64,000 nt of DNA, taken from NCBI RefSeq assembly GCF_022664465.1, contig NZ_JAKREV010000001.1, positions 930,001-994,000 on the forward strand, given 5' to 3'. Source of the stretch: Sphingomonas hankookensis (GTDB lineage Bacteria; Pseudomonadota; Alphaproteobacteria; Sphingomonadales; Sphingomonadaceae). Shown piece by piece: positions 8,895 to 17,907 of this stretch. Position 1 is the stretch's first letter, and every line of letters starts with the position of its first letter. The position numbers were made by a program, and so were the translations under genes. Below the pieces are notes generated by a model. It saw only the letters and a program-made list of their open reading frames with translations. It searched no databases and had not been told where the DNA came from.

Positions 8895-11800
8895 CACCGT
8901 CGTCGCATCGGCCAGTTCGACCCGGTTCCGCCCGCTGCGCTTCGCCCGGTACAGCGCCAGATCGGCTTGGTGCAGCATCGCGGCAGGCGGGGTGTCCGCC
9001 CCGGCCGCGGCGATCCCGCCGCTGACCGTCACCGAAACCGCTATGCCGCGCGCTTCGATCGACATCTGCGCGATCGCCTTGCGCAGCCGTTCGGTGACCG
9101 CATAGGCCTCCGCCGGGCTCGCATCGGCGAACAGGATCGCGATCTCCTCGCCGCCATAGCGCGCGACGCAATCGACCGTGCGAACCGATCCGGCGATCCG
9201 TGCCGCGACCGCTTCGATGACCAGGTCGCCGATCTGGTGCCCATGCGCGTCGTTGATCCGCTTGAAATGATCGATGTCGATCATCGCCACCACATAGGGC
9301 CGCCCGGCGCGCATCGCATTCTCGCGTGCCGCTTCCAGCATCCTCATCATCGTGCGCCGGTTGGCAAGGCCGGTGAGCGGATCGGTACTCGCCAGCCGCT
9401 CCAGCGTGACATTGGCCGCGCGCAGCTCCTGCGTCCGCTGTCCGATCACCGTCTCCAGCGCGCGGGTCCGCCGCCGGAGGACCACCGTCCGCAACTGGAC
9501 GATGCCGAAGATCACCAATCCCGCCAGCATCACCAGCGCTACGCGAACCGACCACCATTCATGCCATGCCCGCGACACCAGCAGGTCGACGCTCGTCGTC
9601 ACCACGCGGGGATGCACGCCGGGTATCTGCGCCTGCAGTTCCAGCACGTAATCGCCGCCGGGCAGGTTGGTATAGATCGCCGCCGCGGGCGTGGCAGGGG
9701 GCACCGCCACCCAATTCTCGTCGAACCCGCGCAGGCGGTAGCGGTAGCGGATCTCCTCCGGCGCGGCATAGTCGGTCAGTGCGAAGCCGATACGGATGGC
9801 GCGTCCGTCGGTCAGGATGCTGTGCCGCCCGGCAAACGGATCGATCGGGATCGCGCGCCCATTCTCCTCGATCTCGGTCGGGGCCAGCGTCGTGGCGACC
9901 GCGGGGCGCGCCGCCAGCATCCGGTCGGGCCGCAGCACCAGCAACCCGCCCGTCCCGCCGAACAACAGGTCGCCGCCGCGCGTGATCGCCGCCACCCGCT
10001 GGTTGAACGCATCCGACGTCAGCCCGTCGCGCCGGCTGACCACCAGCACGTTTTCGCGCCGCGGATCGATCACCGAAATGCCGCTGGCGCCGGTCGACCA
10101 GATGCGCCCGGCGCGATCGGCCTGCAACGCCGCGACATTGTCGTTGGCGAGGCCCCGTGTCTCGTTGATCGCATGGAACCGCCAGCGGTCCCCGGCACGC
10201 ACGCCCTGCGCGACTCCGCCATAGGTGCCGATCCACAGCGTGTTGGCCAGCGGCACGATCGATCCGGTGTAATTCTGCGGCAGGCTGGCGGGATCGCCGG
10301 GCTGGTGGCGATAGGTTGCAAAGCGTCCGGTGGCCGGATCGAACCGGTTGACCCCGCCCGGCGTCGCGATCCACACCCCGCCGCCGGGGGCAGGGACGAT
10401 GTTGATCACTTCGTTATTGGCCAGCGTGCCGTCGTCGCCATCGACATGGCGATAACGCTGCATCCGCTGCGCGCGCTCGTCCCATACGAACAGGCCCTTA
10501 TACGTCCCGATCAGCAGCCGCTGCTCCGCCCAAGCCAGCGATATCACCGGCAGGTCACCCAGGTCGGGCAGCGGCAGCGTCCGTTCGGCCAGCGTATCGG
10601 GATCGATCGCCACGATCCCGCGCCCGCCGGCCAGGATCGTCCCGTCGGACCGTTCGGCGAACGCCTTGACGTCCTGCCCCGCATGATTGCCATCCAGGCG
10701 CAAGTGGCGGACGACGCCGGCGACCCGATCCACCCGGTCGATCAGCCCGTTGCCCATCCCGACCCAGATGCGGTCGCGCCGATCGACCATCACCCCGCGC
10801 ACGTTGCGATCGGCCAGCGACTGGCGCGGATCGGGCATCGCGTTGGCGATGGTGAAGATCGCGTCCATATCCGGATCGGCCTGCGACGCGCCGACCTCGG
10901 TCGCGGCCCATAGCCGCCCGGTGCGGTCGATCATCACCGCGCGCACCGTATCGCCGGCCAGCGACCCGCGATTGGCCGGCCCGTTGCGCATTGCCCGGAC
11001 CGCAAAGCTGCCGCGCGTCGCGATGCGCAACACGCCGACGCCATCGGTCCCGGCCCACATCACGCCATCGGCCCCGATCGCAAAGGCGCGGATGGTGCGG
11101 TGGCGGATCTGCGGCGCATCGCCTGCCAGTGCCGCGGGCTGGACGAACCGGCCGTTTCGAAGTTGCACATAGATGCCGTGCGATCCGGTGCCGACCCACA
11201 GCCGCCGGTCCGCGTCGCGCGCGATCGCCCAGACGTCGCCGATATCGGGCGTCGCCACCTGCACGAAATCGCGTGCGCTTTTCCGCCAGACGAACAGCCC
11301 GGCATCGCCACCGGCATAGACGGTCCCGTCGGTATCGACATGAACCGCGAACGCCCCGTCGGACAGCGGGCTGCCCGGCCGCGTCACCGGCTGCACGCGG
11401 TTGCGCGCGGCATCGTAGTGGAACACGCCACGGTCCGACGCGATCATCGCCCCGCCGCGATGGTCGCTGGCCAGCGCGAGGATGCGGCTGCCCGGCCCCA
11501 CCCCGCTGGCCCCCGGTGTGGGCACGAAGCTGTTCGACACCGGGTCGTAGCGCACCATGCCGCCGACATTGGTACCGACCAGGATGCCGCCATGCGACAG
11601 GGGCAGCAGCGCGCGGATATAATTGTCGGGCAGGTTGCCGATATCGACGGCGGATTGGCGGAAAATCTTCAGCCGTTGCCCGTCATAACGCGCCAAACCG
11701 CCGCGCGTGCCGATCCACATCAGCCCGTCGCTGCCCTGTACGATCGCGGTCGTCGTGGCGTGCGGCAGGCCCGCGCTGCCGTCCAGCGTATGGAACCGCG

Positions 11801-11903
11801 GCGTGCGCCAGTCGGACCATTCGTCGATCGCCGACGATGCAGCGATCGCTCCGCCGGGAATCATGCCCACGAGCAGCAGGAAGAGAAGGAGGATATGCCG
11901 CAT
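8880..11903 (-). CDS. Periplasmic beta-propeller sensor diguanylate cyclase
   Basis: A 1007-residue membrane sensor predicted to make cyclic di-GMP. A signal peptide (residues 1-22) precedes a long periplasmic region of two-component-regulator-propeller repeats (motifs such as L-W-V-G-T, I-W-V-G-M-G, V-W-I-A-T-P-G-G-V). A Y_Y_Y immunoglobulin-like domain lies near 700-760. A transmembrane helix near 785-805, a short coiled coil and a C-terminal GGDEF domain follow. The active-site loop is GGEE near residue 917, and an RTVD inhibitory I-site lies exactly five residues before it, so the enzyme should be active and product-inhibited. No EAL domain is present. The beta-propeller plus Y_Y_Y layout is best known from hybrid sensors of polysaccharide utilisation. 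The neighbouring kinase, dld and receptor make cell-wall sugars a plausible signal, but that is inference. Confidence 0.9.
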   Translation of the reverse strand: MRHILLLFLLLVGMIPGGAIAASSAIDEWSDWRTPRFHTLDGSAGLPHATTTAIVQGSDGLMWIGTRGGLARYDGQRLKIFRQSAVDIGNLPDNYIRALLPLSHGGILVGTNVGGMVRYDPVSNSFVPTPGASGVGPGSRILALASDHRGGAMIASDRGVFHYDAARNRVQPVTRPGSPLSDGAFAVHVDTDGTVYAGGDAGLFVWRKSARDFVQVATPDIGDVWAIARDADRRLWVGTGSHGIYVQLRNGRFVQPAALAGDAPQIRHRTIRAFAIGADGVMWAGTDGVGVLRIATRGSFAVRAMRNGPANRGSLAGDTVRAVMIDRTGRLWAATEVGASQADPDMDAIFTIANAMPDPRQSLADRNVRGVMVDRRDRIWVGMGNGLIDRVDRVAGVVRHLRLDGNHAGQDVKAFAERSDGTILAGGRGIVAIDPDTLAERTLPLPDLGDLPVISLAWAEQRLLIGTYKGLFVWDERAQRMQRYRHVDGDDGTLANNEVINIVPAPGGGVWIATPGGVNRFDPATGRFATYRHQPGDPASLPQNYTGSIVPLANTLWIGTYGGVAQGVRAGDRWRFHAINETRGLANDNVAALQADRAGRIWSTGASGISVIDPRRENVLVVSRRDGLTSDAFNQRVAAITRGGDLLFGGTGGLLVLRPDRMLAARPAVATTLAPTEIEENGRAIPIDPFAGRHSILTDGRAIRIGFALTDYAAPEEIRYRYRLRGFDENWVAVPPATPAAAIYTNLPGGDYVLELQAQIPGVHPRVVTTSVDLLVSRAWHEWWSVRVALVMLAGLVIFGIVQLRTVVLRRRTRALETVIGQRTQELRAANVTLERLASTDPLTGLANRRTMMRMLEAARENAMRAGRPYVVAMIDIDHFKRINDAHGHQIGDLVIEAVAARIAGSVRTVDCVARYGGEEIAILFADASPAEAYAVTERLRKAIAQMSIEARGIAVSVTVSGGIAAAGADTPPAAMLHQADLALYRAKRSGRNRVELADATTVSADT

Positions 11904-11948
11904 GTCTGGTTCCGTGCGACATTGTGCGGCAGGATGGTTGAAACCGCC

Positions 11949-12818
11949 TTAACGCGCCGCCCCGACAAACCCGGCAAGACGGATCGCGCCGTCCAGCGCG
12001 TCGCCGATCGGCGGGGTCAGCCGCGCCACCGTCCGCATCCGCAGCCACGGCACCATCCGCGGGGCCAGCCCGCCGACCAGCGTACAGCGCGCCACGCCCC
12101 GCAGGGCGATGGTGTCGACGAAGCGTTCGACATGCCCCGCCGCATCCTCGACGATCGATCGCGCGATCGGATCGTCGGCATCGGCATGGTCCATCACCAA
12201 CGGCGCCAGCGCGCCGTAATCGCGCGGGGAAGCCTGCGCCATCCACGCCACCGCCCGCGCGGTATCATGACCGAACCGCGCCAGCACCGCGTCGCTGAGT
12301 GCGGTACGCTGCGTCCGCCCGTCGAGCGCGCGGAGCGCATGGCGCATCGCGCTCAGCCCCAGCGCGGCACCGCTGCCCTCGTCGGAGATCGGAAAGCCAT
12401 AGCCGCCGATCATCGCCGTCTCGCCACCGCTCCGCAGCAGTGCGACGCTACCGGTGCCGAGGATCAGGATCGCGCCATCGCCGCCGCCATGCGCGCCCAG
12501 ATGCGCGATCTCGGCATCGCTGGCGAAGGCGACCGGCCCCAGGCCGAAGTCGGTCGCGGCAAGGCCGTCGCGGATGCCCGGCCGGCGGATACCCGCGATT
12601 CCCATGCCGACCCGCACGTCCGACCGCTGCTTCGCGGTGAGCCCGGCGTGCGCTACCGCCTGTGCCATCGTGTCCGCCAGCACCACGCGCAGTGCGTCGA
12701 TGCCGATCGCGGCATTGGCCGGACCACCCTCGCCACTACCCAGCACCGTGCCCGCCGCATCGACCAGCCGTGCGCGGCAATGACTGCCCCCGGCATCGAT
12801 GCCCAGAAAATGGGTCAT
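11949..12818 (-). CDS. BadF/BadG-family amino-sugar kinase (GlcNAc or MurNAc kinase)
   Basis: A 289-residue ASKHA-fold ATPase. The N-terminal phosphate-1 loop is G-I-D-A-G-G-S (residues 6-12); the phosphate-2 region is I-L-G-T-G-S-V; a G-S-G-A-A-L-G motif follows. This arrangement is that of the BadF/BadG/BcrA/BcrD family that includes N-acetylglucosamine kinases and the MurK-type N-acetylmuramate/N-acetylglucosamine kinases. The start overlaps the dld stop (ATGA), so it should be translationally coupled to D-lactate dehydrogenase. D-lactate is the product released when MurQ cleaves MurNAc-6-phosphate, and murQ lies at 60393-61274 in this window. MurNAc is therefore an attractive substrate, but GlcNAc cannot be excluded. 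Confidence 0.82.
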   Translation of the reverse strand: MTHFLGIDAGGSHCRARLVDAAGTVLGSGEGGPANAAIGIDALRVVLADTMAQAVAHAGLTAKQRSDVRVGMGIAGIRRPGIRDGLAATDFGLGPVAFASDAEIAHLGAHGGGDGAILILGTGSVALLRSGGETAMIGGYGFPISDEGSGAALGLSAMRHALRALDGRTQRTALSDAVLARFGHDTARAVAWMAQASPRDYGALAPLVMDHADADDPIARSIVEDAAGHVERFVDTIALRGVARCTLVGGLAPRMVPWLRMRTVARLTPPIGDALDGAIRLAGFVGAAR

Positions 12819-14509
12819 GCCCCCTGCCCCCAGCCCCGTTCGCGCGGCGTCTGGCCGATGCCCGGGTTCAACTGGTTGCGCGGATCGAGCGTGCGGTAAA
12901 AGTCGGCCAATGCGGGTTTCGCGCGATAGAGATGCCCGACATTATGCTCGGCCGGATATTGCGCGCCCGCCGCATCCAGCCGCCGCCACAGCGCATGTTC
13001 GAACGCCACCGGGTCGACACCCTTGCGCACGATATAGTCGCGGTGGAACACATGGCAGAAGAAATGCCCGTAATAGAGCGTATCGACCACCTGCCCCTGC
13101 AGCTCGGGCGGCAGCTGCTCGGCCCAGTCGCGCGCATTGCGCGGCAGCGCGACGTCGAGCGCGACGATATCCTCGACCATGTCCCCATGCACCGCGCGGT
13201 AGCGGACCGCCGCCCCGGCGGCGACGAAGCGGTGCAGGAACGCCTTGCTCGCTTCCGTGGCCGAACATTCGAACCACCCGCTAGGCAGCAGGTCGTCGAG
13301 CACCGCGGCGGTCGCGGGCGCGTCGGCTAGCGGCATCTTCAGCAGCAGATGATGCTCGAACCGATCGCGCCACGCCCGCATCCGCGGCGGCAGGTGATCG
13401 CCCATCAGCGGCGACAGGCGCTGCAACACACGGTCGCTGAGATTGGCGACGATCGGTTCGGCGACGCCATCGACCCATGCCTTTGCCGCGAACAGCGCCG
13501 GCAACCGGTCGGTCCCGAGCCGCTCGATCGCGCGGAACGTGTCGCGGCCATAGCGATCGGCGATGTCGAACGCGCCGCGGTGCATATATTCGCCCGCGAT
13601 CGGCAGCGCCGCGAAGTCGCGCAGCATGGTGCGCCTCAGTTCGGTCAGCCGGTCGGGATCGTCGGTGCCGATATAGAAGGTGACGCTATCGTCCTCGCGC
13701 GCGAACGTGTCGAGCCGGACCGCGAAGACGATCAGCTTGCCCGCACTCCCCGCCGCTTCGAACAGGCAGCGTGGATCGGCGTTGAAGCGCGCCGGCACGT
13801 CGCTGTCGATGTCGCGGACATGGGTAACATAGCGGTGGTCGTGCGCCGGCTTGTCCGCCGCCGGATCGACCTCGGCAGCGGTGAAGTCGCCCCGGTCGAG
13901 CCGGGACAGGATCGCCTCCGGATCGTCACCCAGATCGATGCCGAGATGGTTGACCAGTCGCAGCGTGCCGTCGTCCTCCACCCGCCCGAACAGCGCCAGT
14001 TCGGTATAGGCCGGCCCCCGCCGGATCAGCGACCCGCCCGAATTGTTGCAGACCCCGCCGACCACCGACGCGCCGAGGCAGGACGACCCGATCACCGAAT
14101 GCGGCTCGCGCCCCAGCGGCCGCAGCGCCGCCTCCAGCTTGTAGAGGGTGGTACCCGGCAGACAGACGACCTGCTCGCCCCCGCTGAGCAGGTGCAGCCG
14201 GTCGAGCCGCGTCGTGCTGACGATCACCAGCCCGCCGGGATAATCGTCGCCGTTGGGCGTCGACCCACCGGTCAGCCCGGTGTTCGACGCCTGCATCAGG
14301 ATCGACACGTCGGCGGCGACGCACGCCTGCACCACCCGCCACAACTCGACCAGCGTCGCCGGCCGCACCACCACCAACGCCGCGCCTTCGCCGGTGCGAT
14401 AGCCACGTCGAAAGCGCGCGGTACGCCGCGCGCCGGTCAGGACATGGCGCGCTCCGACCGCCGTGCGGAGTTGGCCGATCAGTTGCTCGGTTGCCGGTTC
14501 GTCCGTCAT
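12815..14509 (-). CDS. dld: Quinone-dependent D-lactate dehydrogenase
   Basis: A peripheral membrane flavoenzyme that oxidises D-lactate to pyruvate and passes electrons to quinone. The 564-residue length matches the E. coli Dld type (about 570). The FAD-binding PCMH domain occupies roughly residues 35-225 (motifs such as L-V-V-V-R-P-A-T, M-Q-A-S-N-T-G-L-T-G-G-S and V-C-N-N-S-G-G-S). The C-terminal part is the Dld-specific membrane-binding domain with H-Y-x-H-F-F-C-H-V-F-like histidine-rich text. The ATG at 14509 is preferred to the frame start at 14560 by comparison with family N termini. Coupling to the amino-sugar kinase suggests disposal of lactate from N-acetylmuramate. Confidence 0.93.
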   Translation of the reverse strand: MTDEPATEQLIGQLRTAVGARHVLTGARRTARFRRGYRTGEGAALVVVRPATLVELWRVVQACVAADVSILMQASNTGLTGGSTPNGDDYPGGLVIVSTTRLDRLHLLSGGEQVVCLPGTTLYKLEAALRPLGREPHSVIGSSCLGASVVGGVCNNSGGSLIRRGPAYTELALFGRVEDDGTLRLVNHLGIDLGDDPEAILSRLDRGDFTAAEVDPAADKPAHDHRYVTHVRDIDSDVPARFNADPRCLFEAAGSAGKLIVFAVRLDTFAREDDSVTFYIGTDDPDRLTELRRTMLRDFAALPIAGEYMHRGAFDIADRYGRDTFRAIERLGTDRLPALFAAKAWVDGVAEPIVANLSDRVLQRLSPLMGDHLPPRMRAWRDRFEHHLLLKMPLADAPATAAVLDDLLPSGWFECSATEASKAFLHRFVAAGAAVRYRAVHGDMVEDIVALDVALPRNARDWAEQLPPELQGQVVDTLYYGHFFCHVFHRDYIVRKGVDPVAFEHALWRRLDAAGAQYPAEHNVGHLYRAKPALADFYRTLDPRNQLNPGIGQTPRERGWGQGA

Positions 14510-14542
14510 ACGATCATGCCTACCACTTCGCCCCTCCCCCGG

Positions 14543-14638
14543 CACCCTCACCCTTCCCACCCGGCTGCGCCGGGCGGGCCCCTTCCCTCTCCCAGTGGGA
14601 GAGGGAGGGAGGCGCGAAGCGCCGGAAGGGTGAGGGCG
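14543..14638. repeat. 96-bp palindromic intergenic repeat, copy B
   Basis: Second copy of the element at 2112-2207, same orientation and same length. The ends are CACCCTCACCCTTCC and GGAAGGGTGAGGGCG. The internal small stem is GGCGC-GAA-GCGCC; compared with copy A, three of its five base pairs have changed on both sides and still pair. It fills most of the 179-bp gap between dld and the TonB-dependent receptor gene and could attenuate or terminate transcription between them. Confidence 0.75.
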
Positions 14639-14688
14639 ATCTCACCGGAACGCGAAATGCTCTAGCTTGTAACGAACCGAACGACCGA

Positions 14689-17613
14689 TCAGCGCGTCTG
14701 CATCCGGATACCGATGCGGAACGACCGACCCAGCAAGTCCGAATAGGTGCTGTTCGCCGCCAGTCCGGTTTCGGGCAGCAGGATCGGTTCGCCGTTGAAC
14801 ACATTGGTGACGTTGAAGAACAGCTCGCCCTTCGCCCCGCCGCCCATGTCGATCTTGCTGGTCAGGTTGAGGTCGAAATAGGTCGCGCCGTCGATACGGT
14901 TGCTGTCGATCGTCGGGAATTGCAGCACGGTGCTGGCCGGACGCCCGGTCGGACAGTCGTTCGCACAGACGATATAGTTGTTCGAATAGGTCCCGCCACC
15001 GACCCCGCGCGCGGTGCCGGTAATCGCGAAACTGTCGGTATCGTAGGTCGCGTTGAAGCGGTAGATCCATTTGGGCAGGCTGGCTCCGCCCAGTTGTCCG
15101 ACGATATCGATCGGCACCACGTTCGGCACACCGGCATCGGTGATGTTGTCGATATAGCGCGTCGCCAACGCCTTCAGCGTCACATTGCCCGGCGCGTTGC
15201 CGAACACCTCGTCCAGCGCGACGCGATAGGTAGTGTCGAAATCGATGCCGCGCACCGTCTGCCGCGCGAAGTTGAACGGGCTCGCGCGGAAGAACAGCTC
15301 GCGATCACCCGTGGGATCGGGTCCATAGGCCGCGCAGAATTCCTGTCGCCCTTCGGCGCAGCGATTGATGATGTCCTGCGCGAAATACTGGCCGATCGCA
15401 TCTTTCAGCTGGATCAGAAAACCGTCGGCCGAGAAGGAGAAGCCGGGCAGGAAGCGCGGTTGCAGCACCACGCCGACACTGGTCGAATCGGCGACCTCGG
15501 GATCGAGGTTGATATTGCCGGTGGTCGTTTCACGGAACGTCACGCCGTTACGCCCGGTGAACGGATCGGTCAGCGTGTTGGTGCGCGACGTGCCGGCCTG
15601 AAACAGTTCGCTCAGGTTCGGCGCGCGGATATCGCGCGAGCGGGTGACGCGGAAGCGGATGTCGTCGATCGGCTGCCACGTCGTGCCGATCTTCCACGTC
15701 GTGACATAGCCCGAGGTCGAGTAATCGGTCGCACGGACCGCGCCGTTGAACTCGACGCCCGACCCCAGCGGTACAACGGTTTCGAGATAGGCTTCCTTGA
15801 CGTTATAGCTGCCGAAGGTCGGCAGGAAGTTGCCGACCGACCATCCCGTCTGGAACTCGGTCGGAACGTTGCCCGACACCTCTTCCTTGCGATATTCGCC
15901 GCCCACCGCGACGCTGACGTCGCCGGCCCAGGTGGCGAAGGGGACGACCGACAGGTTGATGCCGGCGACCGTCTGCTTCAGCGTCTGGTCGCGATAGGGA
16001 TCGCCCAGCGCATAGTCGATCGACCCCTGGCTCGTGACGCCGATACCAAGGCGATTCATCGGCACGCAGCCATTGGTCGGCGCGGTCAGTGTCGACCGGC
16101 ACACGATCGTCCCCGCCGCCACGCCCAGCGCATTGCCCGCGGGCGCGAACACCGCATCGGTCGCATTGGCCATGCGCGTCACGTTCATGATGTCGCGCAA
16201 CTGCTCGCGCGCGTTCGTCTCGCCATATTGGCCGTACGCGCTCCACACCGCTTTGTTGCCGAACAGCTGGAAATCGCCCTCCGCGCCGATCGCATAGCGC
16301 TGCACGTCGCGTGAGCTGTTGTTCTTGCGGTACGGCAGATCGACCGCGGTGGTGCCGAGCGTGACCGACGTGATCCCGGCCAGCCGTGCCGCGCCCAGCG
16401 TGTTGATGAGATAGGCGTTGTCGCTGCGCAGCGTCGTGGTGGTCGACAGCTGCGGGCCCGCGTTGAACAGCGTCTTCTGCCAGTTGTACGACGCCTCGCC
16501 GAACACCGTGATCCAGTCGGCCAGCTGATAGCTGACCCGCCCGAACACGCCATGCCGATCGTCATCGGCGTCGAGCCCGATATTGCGGCCTTGGTCGTTC
16601 AGCTGCCAGTCGCCGCCCTGCGTCCGCGTCGGTGCGGTGCTGCCGCCCAGTGCCGGCGAATTGAAGCTGCCATAGTTGAACTGGTTCACCGACCCGCCGG
16701 GCCCGAAATACAGCCCGCGCAGCCGATTGGCGGTGCCGCCCGCCGAATTGAGGATGATGCCGCCCGGCGTCGCATTGGCGACCCCGATCCGGTCGAGCGT
16801 CAGGAACTGCGGCACCCCGTTGGTATTGGTATAGGCCGGGTTGGTCACGACGACCCGCCCGCGCGCGTTCCATTCGCGATCGACCTGGAAGATGCCGTCG
16901 CGATGCGCGACCTCGCCACTCAGCAGTACATGGCCGCGCCCATCGGCAAAGCTGGTGCCGCCCGCGACGCTGAACGAATAGTTGAAGCCGTCGCCATATT
17001 CGGTGATGCCGCTGTCGGCGGTGACCTTCAGCCCCTCATAGGTCTTGTCGAGCGCGAAGTTGACCACGCCCGCGACAGCGTCCGACCCATAGGCTGCCGA
17101 TGCGCCGCCGGTGACGATCTCGACGCTCTTCACCAGTGCCTGCGGAAAGGTGTTGATGTCGACGAGGCCGGTGACGCTCGACCCGACCGAACGGCGCCCG
17201 TCGAGCAGCACCAGTGTGCGAATCTCGCCCAGCGCGCGCAGGTTCAGCGCGTTGATTCCGGCAAGGCCCGAACTGATCGCAAGGCGCGAGTTGGCCGGGC
17301 GCAGGCTGCCCGCGACCGCCGGAATCTGGTTGACGAAATCGGCGAGGTTGTTGGTCGGCGAACTGTTCTGGATATCCTGCGCGGTCAGCACGGTCAGCGG
17401 CGTCGGCGACTGGAACCCGTCGCGCACGACGCGTGAACCGGTGACGAGGATTTCGCCTTCGGCCTGCGTCGCCGCGTCGGTGGGCTGCTCGCTCACCGGT
17501 GCTGCCGGGGCAGTGTCCTGCGCGAACACGGGCGTGGCGATGCACAGCGCGGCAAGGCTGGTGGCGCGGGCCAGGGCCGGGAGATACCGCCGGAAAGGCA
17601 TGGATGTCGTCAT
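14689..17613 (-). CDS. TonB-dependent outer-membrane receptor
   Basis: A 974-residue outer-membrane importer. A signal peptide ending in V-F-A-Q-D (about residue 33) is followed by an acidic Ala/Pro linker, the start of the plug with G-E-I-L-V-T-G-S-R-V, plug landmarks V-E-I-V-T-G-G-A-S-A-A-Y-G-S-D-A-V-A-G near 170, and a long beta-barrel with many aromatic/glycine strands. The ATG at 17613 is supported by GGGGAGC 5 bases upstream; the frame remains open to 17721. The layout is that of the large sphingomonad receptors for oligosaccharides, peptides or other carbon sources rather than a clear siderophore receptor; the ligand is unknown. It lies upstream of dld and the amino-sugar kinase in the same direction, with the 96-bp repeat between. 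Confidence 0.93.
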   Translation of the reverse strand: MTTSMPFRRYLPALARATSLAALCIATPVFAQDTAPAAPVSEQPTDAATQAEGEILVTGSRVVRDGFQSPTPLTVLTAQDIQNSSPTNNLADFVNQIPAVAGSLRPANSRLAISSGLAGINALNLRALGEIRTLVLLDGRRSVGSSVTGLVDINTFPQALVKSVEIVTGGASAAYGSDAVAGVVNFALDKTYEGLKVTADSGITEYGDGFNYSFSVAGGTSFADGRGHVLLSGEVAHRDGIFQVDREWNARGRVVVTNPAYTNTNGVPQFLTLDRIGVANATPGGIILNSAGGTANRLRGLYFGPGGSVNQFNYGSFNSPALGGSTAPTRTQGGDWQLNDQGRNIGLDADDDRHGVFGRVSYQLADWITVFGEASYNWQKTLFNAGPQLSTTTTLRSDNAYLINTLGAARLAGITSVTLGTTAVDLPYRKNNSSRDVQRYAIGAEGDFQLFGNKAVWSAYGQYGETNAREQLRDIMNVTRMANATDAVFAPAGNALGVAAGTIVCRSTLTAPTNGCVPMNRLGIGVTSQGSIDYALGDPYRDQTLKQTVAGINLSVVPFATWAGDVSVAVGGEYRKEEVSGNVPTEFQTGWSVGNFLPTFGSYNVKEAYLETVVPLGSGVEFNGAVRATDYSTSGYVTTWKIGTTWQPIDDIRFRVTRSRDIRAPNLSELFQAGTSRTNTLTDPFTGRNGVTFRETTTGNINLDPEVADSTSVGVVLQPRFLPGFSFSADGFLIQLKDAIGQYFAQDIINRCAEGRQEFCAAYGPDPTGDRELFFRASPFNFARQTVRGIDFDTTYRVALDEVFGNAPGNVTLKALATRYIDNITDAGVPNVVPIDIVGQLGGASLPKWIYRFNATYDTDSFAITGTARGVGGGTYSNNYIVCANDCPTGRPASTVLQFPTIDSNRIDGATYFDLNLTSKIDMGGGAKGELFFNVTNVFNGEPILLPETGLAANSTYSDLLGRSFRIGIRMQTR

Positions 17614-17907
17614 GGAAAGCTCCCCTTGCCCGCAGTTGGGCGGATGTTCGACGTTAGGTCCTGCGGCACCGCCGTTCCGGTCGCGGGTCTGCCCCGTCGC
17701 CGTTTCGTGTCGGAACGGCAAAGCTGCGCGGTGGCGGGGATGCGCGTCAAGCGGGCCGCGCTTCTATCGCTTCGCCGGGCCATAGCCGCAGACTATACCG
17801 GGCGGGCGCCATAAACGCGCCCTATGGTCCGGGGCGTGGTTGTCATACCCGGTGATCGGACGGCCGGGCCTAGCCTGCACCGGTCCGGAGCCCGAGGAAT
17901 GTCGCCC
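17614..17907. promoter_or_regulatory. Divergent intergenic region
   Basis: These 294 bp separate the leftward TonB receptor and the rightward acylase operon and must hold both promoters. No reliable -35/-10 pair or operator was identified. The right end carries GAGGA (17894-17898), the probable ribosome-binding site of the acylase. Confidence 0.5.
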
